This document shows positions 1-6,204 of a DNA stretch of 8,910 bases, one piece after another; positions within the stretch are counted from its first letter, which is position 1, and every line of letters begins with the position of its first letter. The position numbers were made by a program, and so were the translations under genes. A model generated the notes under the pieces. The model worked only from the letters and a program-made list of their open reading frames with translations. It made no database searches and was not told the origin of the DNA. The DNA is from JBBPYA01 sp038200385 (GTDB lineage Bacteria; Actinomycetota; Actinomycetes; Mycobacteriales; Geodermatophilaceae). Where the stretch lies: NCBI GenBank assembly GCA_038200385.1, contig JBBPYA010000047.1, positions 1 through 8,910 of the forward strand, in the 5' to 3' direction.

Positions 1-487
1 CGGCGTTGGTCAGATCCAGCCAGCCGCCCGCGGCCAGACCCGCGCTCAGCTGTCGATGCGGGAGGTCGATCCCGATCACCCGCCGGCGATCAGGCCAGAA
101 GTAGCGCAGCGGATTTCTCGGCGTCGGACCGTAGTAGTCGTTGCTGCCGAGCACGAACGCCCCCGGTCGCTCCAGCAGCGGGCCGAGCGTGTCGAGGACG
201 GCAGGGACCGCGTCGGCTCCGGCCAGGTTGTCCCCGGTGTTGATCACCAGGTCCGGGTCCAGGTCGTCCAATGCGCGCACCCAGGCCCGCTTGGCCTTCT
301 GTCGCGGCAGCAGGTGCAGGTCCGAGATGTGCAGGATCGTCAGGCCCGGCTGCCCCGCGGCCAGGACCGGGACCTCGAAGTGGCGCAGCGCGAACCAGTT
401 GCGCTCCACGAGCGAGGCGTACGCCGCGGTCCCCAGGCCGGCCACGGTCAGCCCGGCGAGCGCGGCGGGGGCGACGGGCGGGGCCAT
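1..487 (-). CDS. Metallophosphoesterase, membrane-anchored (partial, C-terminus beyond left edge)
   Basis: The first 162 residues are present and the frame stays open to the window edge. Residues about 5-25 form a hydrophobic Ala/Gly/Leu segment, probably a signal anchor. The calcineurin-like metallophosphoesterase motifs follow in order: HISDLHL at 53-59 (Asp56 and His58 as metal ligands), TGDN at 84-87 (Asp86) and GSND at 114-117 (Asn116, Asp117), a variant of the usual GNH(D/E). The family hydrolyses phosphomonoesters or phosphodiesters with two metal ions; the substrate here is unknown. This gene resembles the mycobacterial Rv3683 type, which also lies beside ponA2. The ATG at 487 was chosen because a TAGGCT hexamer ends 8 bases upstream of it, which suits a leaderless message, and no clear Shine-Dalgarno is seen. 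It is divergent from the YqeY gene across 43 bp. Confidence 0.9.
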   Translation of the reverse strand, partial: MAPPVAPAALAGLTVAGLGTAAYASLVERNWFALRHFEVPVLAAGQPGLTILHISDLHLLPRQKAKRAWVRALDDLDPDLVINTGDNLAGADAVPAVLDTLGPLLERPGAFVLGSNDYYGPTPRNPLRYFWPDRRRVIGIDLPHRQLSAGLAAGGWLDLTNA

Positions 488-495
488 GACCGGAA

Positions 496-501
496 AGCCT
501 A
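496..501 (-). promoter_or_regulatory. Probable -10 hexamer (TAGGCT) of the metallophosphoesterase gene
   Basis: On the minus strand TAGGCT fits the actinobacterial TANNNT consensus and is followed by 8 bases and then the ATG at 487. That spacing puts the transcription start at or within two bases of the start codon. The same hexamer sequence precedes the Get3-like ATPase operon at 6116-6121. No convincing -35 element is visible. Confidence 0.5.
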
Positions 502-517
502 CGGACCGGGCCGGCGG

Positions 518-523
518 TAGTTT
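518..523 (+). promoter_or_regulatory. Probable -10 hexamer (TAGTTT) of the YqeY gene
   Basis: TAGTTT matches TANNNT and is separated from the ATG at 531 by 7 bases, the geometry of a leaderless transcript. It lies only 16 bp from the oppositely directed hexamer at 496-501, so one polymerase would cover both. No -35-like sequence is apparent. Confidence 0.5.
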
Positions 524-530
524 GGCCCGC

Positions 531-995
531 ATGCCGCCCTCCGAGCCTTCGCTGAAGCAGCGCATCAGAACCGACCTGTCCGCGGCCATGAAGCAGCGCG
601 ACGAGCTCGCCAGGGACACCCTGCGAATGGCGTTGGCGGCCATCCAGGTCGAGGAGGTGGCCGGGGACACCGCCCGCGACCTGACCGACGAGGAGACCCT
701 CGCGGTGCTACGCCGGGAGTCCAGGAAGCGGCGCGAGGCGGCCGAGGCGTTCGCCGGCGCCGGACGGGCGGACTCCGCGGCGCGGGAGCGCGCCGAGGGG
801 GCCCTGCTGGAGACCTACCTGCCGGCGCAGCTGTCCGACGCCGAGCTGGCCGAACTCGTCCGGGCCGCGCTCGACGAGTCGGGAGCCTCCGGCGTGCGCG
901 ACATGGGCAGGGCCATGAAGGCGGCGCAGGCCTCGGTCGCCGGCCGGGCCGAGGGCGGCCGGGTTGCGGCGGAGGTCAAGCGGCAGCTGGGATAG
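531..995 (+). CDS. GatB/YqeY domain-containing protein
   Basis: This is a 154-residue soluble protein, close to the usual family length of about 150. It opens with the family pattern SLKQRIRTDLSAAMKQRD, then the TLRMALAAIQVEE helix, the basic RRESRKRREAAEAF helix, and LLETYLPAQLSDAEL before the C-terminal small helical domain ending in EVKRQLG. YqeY proteins share the C-terminal domain of GatB, the tRNA-binding part of the Glu/Asp-tRNA amidotransferase, but their own role is not settled. A tRNA-linked function is inference from that similarity. The ATG at 531 follows a TAGTTT hexamer by 7 bases. The gene converges on ponA2 with 19 bp between stop codons and no visible terminator. It is absent, as far as I recall, from the equivalent M. 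tuberculosis position. Confidence 0.92.
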   Translation: MPPSEPSLKQRIRTDLSAAMKQRDELARDTLRMALAAIQVEEVAGDTARDLTDEETLAVLRRESRKRREAAEAFAGAGRADSAARERAEGALLETYLPAQLSDAELAELVRAALDESGASGVRDMGRAMKAAQASVAGRAEGGRVAAEVKRQLG

Positions 996-1014
996 CCGCG
1001 CGGACGGGGCCCGA

Positions 1015-3477
1015 CTACTTCGGAGGTGGAGTCGGGGCCGGCGTACCGCCACCACCGCCACCACCACCGCCACCGCCACCGCCGGGCGGGGGCTTTGGCG
1101 GGGGCGTCGGCTTCGGCGGGGGCGTCGGCTTCGGCGGGGGAGTGGGCTTGGGCTTCGGAGTGGGCTTGGGTGCCGGCTGAGGATTGGGTGCCGGCTTGGG
1201 ATTGGGTGGGGGAGGCGGCGGGATCAGGGCGCCGTTGCTGATGAAGATGGTCACCGACTGGCCGGGGACGACCTTGCCGCCGCCGTCGGGCGAGGTGTAC
1301 GCGACCAGGCCGGGGCTGGCGCCGCTGTCGACCTGGCCGCCGGCGACCGGCTTCAGGCCGAGCTGGCGCAGCGAGTCCTGGCAGGTCGACACCGAGTACC
1401 CGGCGCAGGTTGCTCGAAGCGTGAACGTGTTGCCCTGGTCGAACTTCTTGCTGGACGGCGGGAACGTCACGTTCGGCATCGGCGCCAGGATCGGGGTCAT
1501 CGCCGCGCTGAACATCGTCGCGGGCAGGCCACCACCGAAGGACCGGTCGCCGAGGCTCGTCGGCGTGTTGGGGTTGAAGACTCCGACGCTGGCGAGCAGC
1601 TGCGGGGTGTACCCGACGAACCAGACCCCCTTGTTGTCCTGGGTGGTCCCGGTCTTGCCGGCGACGTCGTGCCCTTCGACCCTCGCCCGACCGGCGGTCT
1701 GGCTGACGAAGCAGCAGGCCACGTCCTTGGTGAGGATCTGGGTGATGGTGTCGGCCAGCCCCGGCTCGATCACGTTGGGGGTGCAGTTGTCGCTCTTCAC
1801 GACCGGCTGGCCGTCGGCGCCGAGCAGTGGGTCATCGTTGCGGTCCAGCACCTGCTCGATCGGGGTGGGCCAGCAGCGGGTGCCCCGGGCCGCGACCGTC
1901 GCGTACGCCGTGGCCAGCAGCAGCGGGCTGGTGGCCTCCGGGCCGAGGGTGAACGAGCCGCGGTTCTCCGCGATGATCGTCTTCGGCAGCGTCTGCTCCG
2001 GGTACCACAGTCCGAGACGCTGACCCATCTCCACCGAGGACTGCACGCTGCCGAGCTCGTCCTCGAGGTGCACGAAGTAGGTGTTCGACGACTCGTAGAG
2101 CGCGGTCTCCAGGTTCAGCGTGGCTCGGTAGTTCCCGGCGTTCTGCACCGGCCCGTACTTCCCGTTGGGGCCGTCCCCGCTGTACACCTTGGACACGTAG
2201 GGGTCCGGGGTGGTCAACGTGTAGTTGATGCCCTTGAGCTGCTCCAGCGCGGAGGCCGCAACGAAGAGCTTGTACGTCGACCCGGCACCGGAGGACGGCG
2301 TCGTGAACAGCTTCACCGTCGTCTGCGCCGGATCGTTGGTGTTGGTCCCGAACACCTTGTTCGTCGACATCGCCAGCACCTTGCCGCTCCCGGGCTGCAC
2401 CAGGGTGAACAGCCCGGCGAACTGATCTCCCGGGCTGAGCTGGCTCAGCACCGCCTGGTCGCCGGCGCGTTGCATCCGCGGGTCGAGAGTGGTCTTGATG
2501 GTCAACCCGCCACGGTAGATCTGGTCCTCGGTCAGCCCCAGGCCGCGCGGCGGGGCCGTCGTCAGGTACTCCAGCATCCAGTCGCAGAAGTAGCGGCCGA
2601 TGACCGCGTTGAGGCAACCGCGGGGTGCCGGCTGCCCCGGCACCAGCACGGGGGCGACGGCCTCGGTCTGGGCGGCCTCGGCCGCGGTGATGTAGCCCTG
2701 CTGCGCCATCCGTTCCAGGACGACGTTGCGCCGGTCCGTCGCGCCCTTCAGGCCGCGGGTCAGAGGATCCAGGGCGTCCGGACTCTGCACGAGGCCGGCC
2801 AGCAGAGCCGCCTCGGGGAGGTTGAGCTGCTCGACCGGCTTGTTGAAGTAGATCTTGGCCGCGGCCGCGATGCCGTAGGCGTTGCTGCCGAAGTACATCA
2901 GGTTGAGGTACTTCTCCAGGATCTGGTCCTTGGTGTACTTCTGCTCCACCTGGAGTGCCAGGTTGGCCTCGCGCAGCTTGCGGGCGATGCTCTGGTCGAC
3001 CGCGGCCCGGCGCTCCGCGTCGGTGGTCGCCTGGTACAGCAGCACGTTCTTGACGTACTGCTGGGTGATCGTGGACCCGCCCTCCTGGATGCTGCCGGCG
3101 GCCACGTTGGCCATCACCGCCCGCGCCAGGCCTTGCGCGTCGAGTCCACCGTGCTGATAGAAGCGGGCGTCCTCGACGGCGATGATCGCCTCGCGCATCA
3201 CCATCGGGATCTTGTCCAGGGTCACGATGGTGCGGTTCTTGTCGAAGAAGTACGTCATCAGCTGGCCGTTGGCGCTGAGGACCTTGGTCACCTCGTCCAT
3301 CGGCTGCTCGTCGAGCACGGCGGACTCGTCGAGCAGCCCGCTGCTGCTGCTCGCGGCCAGGCCCACGCCACCCACGACCGGCAGCAGAAAGCCGGCGACG
3401 AGCGCGCCGGCCACTGAGATCGCCAGAACGAGCTTCGCCAATGCGGCGGACTTCTGACCCACGACAGTCGCTGACAC
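1015..3477 (-). CDS. ponA2: Bifunctional class A penicillin-binding protein, PonA2 type, with PASTA-like domain
   Basis: The 820-residue protein polymerises lipid II and cross-links peptidoglycan outside the membrane. Residues about 11-42 form the single membrane anchor. The glycosyltransferase (GT51) domain shows EDARFYQHGG with catalytic Glu102, GGSTITQQ at 133-140 and EKYLNLMYFG at 188-197. The transpeptidase domain has S400-x-x-K403 (STYK), S463-x-N465 and K608-T-G. Residues about 679-749 form a PASTA-like domain, and 750-820 a Pro/Lys tail with 13 consecutive glycines (799-811). Eight cysteines (288, 298, 535, 565, 588, 589, 691, 699) all lie on the extracytoplasmic side. The frame is open far upstream to 3933, but the GTG at 3477 is preferred: the protein anchor begins at once, upstream residues look non-coding and overlap whiB4 antisense, and TACCCT sits 7 bases before it. 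Neighbouring whiB4 diverges from it, as in mycobacteria. Confidence 0.93.
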   Translation of the reverse strand: MSATVVGQKSAALAKLVLAISVAGALVAGFLLPVVGGVGLAASSSSGLLDESAVLDEQPMDEVTKVLSANGQLMTYFFDKNRTIVTLDKIPMVMREAIIAVEDARFYQHGGLDAQGLARAVMANVAAGSIQEGGSTITQQYVKNVLLYQATTDAERRAAVDQSIARKLREANLALQVEQKYTKDQILEKYLNLMYFGSNAYGIAAAAKIYFNKPVEQLNLPEAALLAGLVQSPDALDPLTRGLKGATDRRNVVLERMAQQGYITAAEAAQTEAVAPVLVPGQPAPRGCLNAVIGRYFCDWMLEYLTTAPPRGLGLTEDQIYRGGLTIKTTLDPRMQRAGDQAVLSQLSPGDQFAGLFTLVQPGSGKVLAMSTNKVFGTNTNDPAQTTVKLFTTPSSGAGSTYKLFVAASALEQLKGINYTLTTPDPYVSKVYSGDGPNGKYGPVQNAGNYRATLNLETALYESSNTYFVHLEDELGSVQSSVEMGQRLGLWYPEQTLPKTIIAENRGSFTLGPEATSPLLLATAYATVAARGTRCWPTPIEQVLDRNDDPLLGADGQPVVKSDNCTPNVIEPGLADTITQILTKDVACCFVSQTAGRARVEGHDVAGKTGTTQDNKGVWFVGYTPQLLASVGVFNPNTPTSLGDRSFGGGLPATMFSAAMTPILAPMPNVTFPPSSKKFDQGNTFTLRATCAGYSVSTCQDSLRQLGLKPVAGGQVDSGASPGLVAYTSPDGGGKVVPGQSVTIFISNGALIPPPPPPNPKPAPNPQPAPKPTPKPKPTPPPKPTPPPKPTPPPKPPPGGGGGGGGGGGGGTPAPTPPPK
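1091..1144 (-). repeat. Three 18-bp tandem repeats encoding Pro-Thr-Pro-Pro-Pro-Lys units
   Basis: Units at 1091-1108, 1109-1126 and 1127-1144 differ by one to three bases and encode the PTPPPK repeats of the PonA2 tail. They are flanked by degenerate Pro/Lys units (1145-1220) and by the 39-bp GGN tract at 1045-1083 that encodes 13 glycines. Eighteen bases keep the frame, so copy number can vary by slippage without breaking the gene. Confidence 0.85.
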
Positions 3478-3484
3478 GGTGTTC

Positions 3485-3490
3485 AGGGTA
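3485..3490 (-). promoter_or_regulatory. Probable -10 hexamer (TACCCT) of ponA2
   Basis: TACCCT on the minus strand is followed by the 7 bases GAACACC and then the GTG at 3477. This supports a leaderless ponA2 message and decides between several in-frame starts. A TTGCGG further upstream (3505-3510) is only 14 bp away, shorter than an ideal -35 spacer. Confidence 0.5.
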
Positions 3491-3547
3491 CGTCGTGTAA
3501 CCGACCGCAACCCGCAGCAGCCGGAGTCGTTGTACGAGGTAAGGGTG

Positions 3548-3610
3548 ATGCCGGCCGGTGGACCAACCCAACCGGCGGGCCGAGGACATGAAGGACGGGG
3601 TCGGGTATGA
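3548..3610 (+). other. Possible 20-codon leader ORF coupled to whiB4
   Basis: ATG at 3548 opens a short frame reading MPAGGPTQPAGRGHEGRGRV and ending in TGA at 3608-3610. That stop overlaps the whiB4 start in the sequence ATGA. A GAGG at 3536-3539 lies 8 bases upstream of this ATG, a better Shine-Dalgarno placement than whiB4 itself has. A 6-bp stem (GCCGGT 3554-3559 with ACCGGC 3571-3576, 11-base loop) lies inside it. Composition is Gly/Pro/Arg-rich and could arise by chance in GC-rich DNA, so expression is uncertain. Confidence 0.3.
3591..3595 (+). promoter_or_regulatory. Shine-Dalgarno candidate (AAGGA) of whiB4
   Basis: AAGGA lies 11 bases before the ATG at 3607, slightly far but usable. 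An in-frame TGA at 3589-3591 rules out any whiB4 start further upstream. whiB4 is the only first-of-unit gene in the window without a TANNNT hexamer just ahead of its start, so it is probably translated from a message with a 5' leader. Confidence 0.4.
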
Positions 3611-3930
3611 CCAGGAGCGCGCCGCTCACCGCGGCTGGGCCGACTCGGATGTCGTGGGCCGAACGAGGTGCCTGTCGGGACGTCGATCCCGACACGCTGT
3701 TCGTCCCCGGCGCCGCCCAGCACCGGGCCAAGCGGGTATGCGACGCCTGTCCGGTGCGGACCGAGTGCCTCACCGAGGCGCTGGACAACCGGATGGAGTT
3801 CGGTATCTGGGGCGGACTGACCGAGCGCGAACGCCGTAGCCTGCTTCGCCGGCGCCCCGATGTGGTGTCCTGGCGGCCCTTGCTCGACGCCATGCAGACC
3901 CGCCCCGCTCAGCGCGCGCGGGCCCGCTGA
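3607..3930 (+). CDS. whiB4: WhiB4/WblA-type iron-sulfur transcriptional regulator
   Basis: The 107-residue protein carries the four cysteines that hold a [4Fe-4S] cluster: Cys23, then Cys45-x-x-Cys48 and Cys54. The WhiB turn follows as GIWGG at 66-70 with the basic stretch TERERRSLLRRR, used for DNA or sigma-factor contacts. The segment LFVPGAAQ and the C-terminal PDVVSW closely match what I recall of mycobacterial WhiB4, and the position between ponA2 and the Get3-like ATPase genes is the whiB4 (Streptomyces wblA) position. WhiB4 in mycobacteria is a redox-responsive regulator; WblA in Streptomyces affects development and antibiotic production. Regulation of the flanking genes by this protein is inference only. 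The ATG at 3607 was chosen because an in-frame stop lies at 3589; Met15 (3649) is an alternative. The gene converges with the ATPase operon, 14 bp between stops. Confidence 0.93.
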   Translation: MTRSAPLTAAGPTRMSWAERGACRDVDPDTLFVPGAAQHRAKRVCDACPVRTECLTEALDNRMEFGIWGGLTERERRSLLRRRPDVVSWRPLLDAMQTRPAQRARAR

Positions 3931-3944
3931 CACCTCTCAAACTA

Positions 3945-5075
3945 TTACGGTCCGGCCAGCGCTCCGGCGATTTCCCTCAGTGCCGCCAGGTCGTGTACGT
4001 CACCGGCCAGCGCCGGGACCTCCCGCCGGGCGACGTCGGGGTGGGCCTTGTCGAAGCGCTGTGTCAGGCGACGTTCGCGGGCGGCCAAGGTGGCCTGCTC
4101 GGCATGGATCCGCAGCGCCGCGACGGCCAACTCGTGCCCGCCGGCCTCGGCCAGCGAGTCCGCCGCCGCCTCGGCCCACTGGGCGGACAGCCCGGGAGCG
4201 GCGCTGCGGTGCACCCGGTTGACGACCAGGCCGGCCAGCGGCATCTTGTCCACGGCCAGCCGGTCCACGAAGTAGGAGGCCTCCCGCAACGCGTCGGGCT
4301 CGGGTGAGGCCACGACGAGGAACGCCGTACCCGGCCTGCGGAGCATCTCGTAGGTCGCCTCGGCCCGCTCCCGGAACCCGCCGAACATGGTGTCCAGCGC
4401 GCCGACGAAGGCCGAGATGTCGTTGAGGACCTGGGCCCCGAGGATCCGGGTGAGGATCCGGGAGAACAGCATGAAGCCGGCGCCCACCACCTTCAGGTAG
4501 GCCCGGCCGCCGGCTTTCGCCGGCGCCGCGAGCAGCCTCAGCATCCGGCCGTCCAGGAAGCGGGCCATCCGCTGCGGCGCGTCCAGGAAGTCCAGCGCCG
4601 ATCGGCTCGGCGGGGTGTCGACGATGATCAGGTCCCAGTTCCCAGCGGTCCGAAGCTGACCCAGCTTCTCCATCGCCATGTATTCCTGGGTGCCGGCGAA
4701 GGACGACGACAGCGACTGGTAGAAGGGATTGGACAGGATCTGGCTGCTGCGCTGCGGGGTGCTGTGCGCCTCGACGATCTCGTCGAAGGTCCGCTTCATG
4801 TCCAGCTGCATCGCCCACAGCCGGCCGCCGGAGTCCCCGCCCACCCCGTCCACGACGCGGGGAACGTTGTCCAGTTGCGTCAGGCCGAGTGACTGGGCCA
4901 GCCGGCGAGCAGGGTCGATGGTCAGCACCACGACGGTGCGCCCCGAGTCGGCGGCCCGCACGGCCAACGCCGCCGAGGTCGTCGTCTTCCCGACGCCGCC
5001 GGCGCCGCAGCAGACCACGATGTGCAGTTCGGGGTCCTTGAGCAGGGCGTCGATGTCCAGCTGCGGGGCGCTCAC
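3945..5075 (-). CDS. bagB: Get3/ArsA-like ATPase, second subunit (BagB/Rv3680 type)
   Basis: The 376-residue P-loop ATPase belongs to the ArsA/Get3 branch of the SIMIBI class. Visible motifs are a Walker A, GAGGVGKTT at 24-32; the switch I segment IDPARRL at 53-59 with Asp54; GTQEYMAMEKLGQL at 128-141; and the switch II stretch VDTPPSRSALDFLD at 152-165. The first Walker A position normally filled by the signature lysine is Ala25, so this subunit alone lacks that residue; as I recall, Rv3680 shares this. In M. tuberculosis the pair was described as BagA/BagB (bacterial Get3-like); a substrate or tail-anchored-protein role is not established here, and no arsenic genes are nearby. GTG at 5075 overlaps the upstream stop in GTGA, indicating translational coupling. 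The gene ends in TAA, rare for this DNA, 14 bp from the whiB4 stop. Confidence 0.92.
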   Translation of the reverse strand: MSAPQLDIDALLKDPELHIVVCCGAGGVGKTTTSAALAVRAADSGRTVVVLTIDPARRLAQSLGLTQLDNVPRVVDGVGGDSGGRLWAMQLDMKRTFDEIVEAHSTPQRSSQILSNPFYQSLSSSFAGTQEYMAMEKLGQLRTAGNWDLIIVDTPPSRSALDFLDAPQRMARFLDGRMLRLLAAPAKAGGRAYLKVVGAGFMLFSRILTRILGAQVLNDISAFVGALDTMFGGFRERAEATYEMLRRPGTAFLVVASPEPDALREASYFVDRLAVDKMPLAGLVVNRVHRSAAPGLSAQWAEAAADSLAEAGGHELAVAALRIHAEQATLAARERRLTQRFDKAHPDVARREVPALAGDVHDLAALREIAGALAGP

Positions 5076-6109
5076 CGGACACCCGCCGAGCGGAGCAGAC
5101 CGGCCAGTTCCAGTAGATCGCCGAGATCGATCGGACCGGGGAGGAGGGGCAGCTCGTACGTCGGCAGCCCCAGCGTCGCCAGTCGTTGCCGGGATTCGTC
5201 CTCGACCGAGATCCGCAACGCGTGCGCCACGGCCTGGTCGGTCAGTGCGGCTGCCAGTGAGGTGCCGTCGTGGTTGTCGGAGTCCAGTCCGGCGGCGCGC
5301 AGGCCGGCGGCCACCCGGGTGCTGGCCAGTCGCCCGGCGAGCGCTCGCTTCTGATCGGCCGCGGGCAGCAAGGAATCGCGGGCGGCGTTGATGAACACCG
5401 CGCCCACCGGCAGGTTCGTCGCCTGCAGGTCGGCGATGGCGTCCATGGTCTCCTGCACGGGCATCTCCTCCAGCAGGGTGACGACGTGGATCGCGGTCTG
5501 GCTAGAGCGCAGCACCGCCATCACGCCGTCGCTCTGGGTCTTGATCGGGCCCACCCGGGCCAGCCCGCTGACCTCGGCCGTGACGTTGAGGAACTTCGTG
5601 ATCCGCCCGGTGGGTGGCGCGTCGAGGATGACCGCGTCGTACACCCGCCGGCCCCCCTCGGTGCGGGTGGCGGCCTCCTTCACCTTGCCGGTGAGCAGCA
5701 CGTCGCGTAGGCCGGGTGCGATCGCGGTGGCGAAGTCGATCGCGCCCATCTTGCGCAGCGCCCGTCCGGCCCGACGCAGGCTGTAGAACATCTCCAGGTA
5801 GTCCAGCAGCGCCGCCTCATCGTCCACGGCGAGCGCGAGCACTTCCCCGCCTCCCGGCGCGATGGCGACCCGGCGTTCGGCGTACGGCAGCGGTGGGCTG
5901 TCGAACAGCTGGGCGATCCCCTGCCGGCCCTCCACCTCGACGAGCAGGGTCCGCCGCCCGCCGGTGGCCAGGGCCAGCGCGAGCGCCGCGGCGACCGTGG
6001 TTTTACCGGTCCCGCCCTTGCCGGTGACGACGTGCAACCGGGCCGCCGGGAACTCCGCGCTCTCGCCGGCAGTCTCCGCCGCCGGTCGGGGCTGCGTCGC
6101 GGGTGTCAC
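5072..6109 (-). CDS. bagA: Get3/ArsA-like ATPase, first subunit (BagA/Rv3679 type)
   Basis: Starting at the GTG at 6109 this is a 345-residue ATPase with a full deviant Walker A, GKGGTGKTT at 30-38, including signature Lys31. Switch I reads LLVEVEGRQGIAQLF, so the Asp of the usual DPA motif is replaced by Glu60. Switch II is LDAPPTGRI with Asp163. GPLPY-like and TIAPGLRDVLLTGK-type segments match Rv3679 as I remember it. It is expected to pair with the product of the overlapping downstream gene in the cytosol. Two consecutive GTG codons (6112 and 6109) can start the gene, and an in-frame TAG at 6119-6121 excludes anything further out. The second is preferred because TAGGCT ends 6 bases before it, placing the transcription start on that codon; if 6112 is used the protein gains one residue. 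Confidence 0.92.
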   Translation of the reverse strand: MTPATQPRPAAETAGESAEFPAARLHVVTGKGGTGKTTVAAALALALATGGRRTLLVEVEGRQGIAQLFDSPPLPYAERRVAIAPGGGEVLALAVDDEAALLDYLEMFYSLRRAGRALRKMGAIDFATAIAPGLRDVLLTGKVKEAATRTEGGRRVYDAVILDAPPTGRITKFLNVTAEVSGLARVGPIKTQSDGVMAVLRSSQTAIHVVTLLEEMPVQETMDAIADLQATNLPVGAVFINAARDSLLPAADQKRALAGRLASTRVAAGLRAAGLDSDNHDGTSLAAALTDQAVAHALRISVEDESRQRLATLGLPTYELPLLPGPIDLGDLLELAGLLRSAGVR

Positions 6110-6115
6110 CACCGA

Positions 6116-6121
6116 AGCCTA
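6116..6121 (-). promoter_or_regulatory. Probable -10 hexamer (TAGGCT) of the bagAB operon
   Basis: TAGGCT on the minus strand ends 3 bases before GTG 6112 and 6 bases before GTG 6109. The usual 6-7 base distance to the transcription start therefore points to 6109 as first base and start codon. The hexamer contains the in-frame stop TAG that bounds the coding frame. The region upstream is too C-rich (plus strand) to show a -35 element. Confidence 0.5.
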
Positions 6122-6148
6122 GGTGGGCCCCGCCGCGCCCGCCGCGCG

Positions 6149-6170
6149 CCCGCCCCCCGCCCCCTCGCCC
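6149..6170 (-). other. G-quadruplex-type tract upstream of the bagAB promoter
   Basis: On the minus strand four G runs of 3, 5, 6 and 3 bases are separated by loops of 3, 1 and 1 bases, meeting the G3+N1-7 rule. The tract is on the non-template strand about 40-60 bases upstream of the proposed bagA transcription start. The runs are unusual even for GC-rich DNA, but there is no direct evidence that the structure forms. Confidence 0.5.
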
Positions 6171-6204
6171 TAGCCGCCACGATCTGGTCACCTGAACGTG
6201 GCGG

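Noticed and set aside
141..530. Upstream extension of the YqeY frame
   Set aside because: The region is antisense to the metallophosphoesterase, whose motifs are clear; YqeY homology begins just after ATG 531.
996..1014. Bidirectional terminator between YqeY and ponA2
   Set aside because: The 19-bp gap is GC-rich with only a short CCGCGCGG palindrome; no stem-loop long enough to support a call.
964..3417. 817-residue open frame on the plus strand opposite ponA2
   Set aside because: It is an antisense shadow: Arg/Gly/His-rich, no recognisable domain, and fully opposite a gene with all PBP motifs.
3473..3484. ACAC-C-GTGT symmetrical motif and GACAC (WhiA-like) at the ponA2 start
   Set aside because: Short enough to occur by chance, and it overlaps the start codon; not enough to propose an operator.
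1832..3589. 585-residue minus-strand frame overlapping ponA2 in another frame
   Set aside because: Arg/Pro/Gly-rich composition typical of a shifted frame in GC-rich DNA; the ponA2 frame carries the catalytic motifs.
3478..3933. N-terminal extension of the PonA2 frame up to 3933
   Set aside because: The extension has no homology-like features, covers the divergent whiB4 gene, and a leaderless -10 sits immediately before GTG 3477.
3931..3944. Terminator between whiB4 and bagB
   Set aside because: Only 14 bp of AT-richer sequence with no inverted repeat.
4000..5082. Second long minus-strand frame across bagB
   Set aside because: Out-of-frame shadow with Arg/Gly-rich sequence and no motifs.
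3945..6109. Arsenic resistance operon
   Set aside because: The ATPases resemble ArsA, but no arsB, arsC, arsR or arsD is nearby, and their closest recalled relatives are Rv3679/Rv3680, which are Get3-like.
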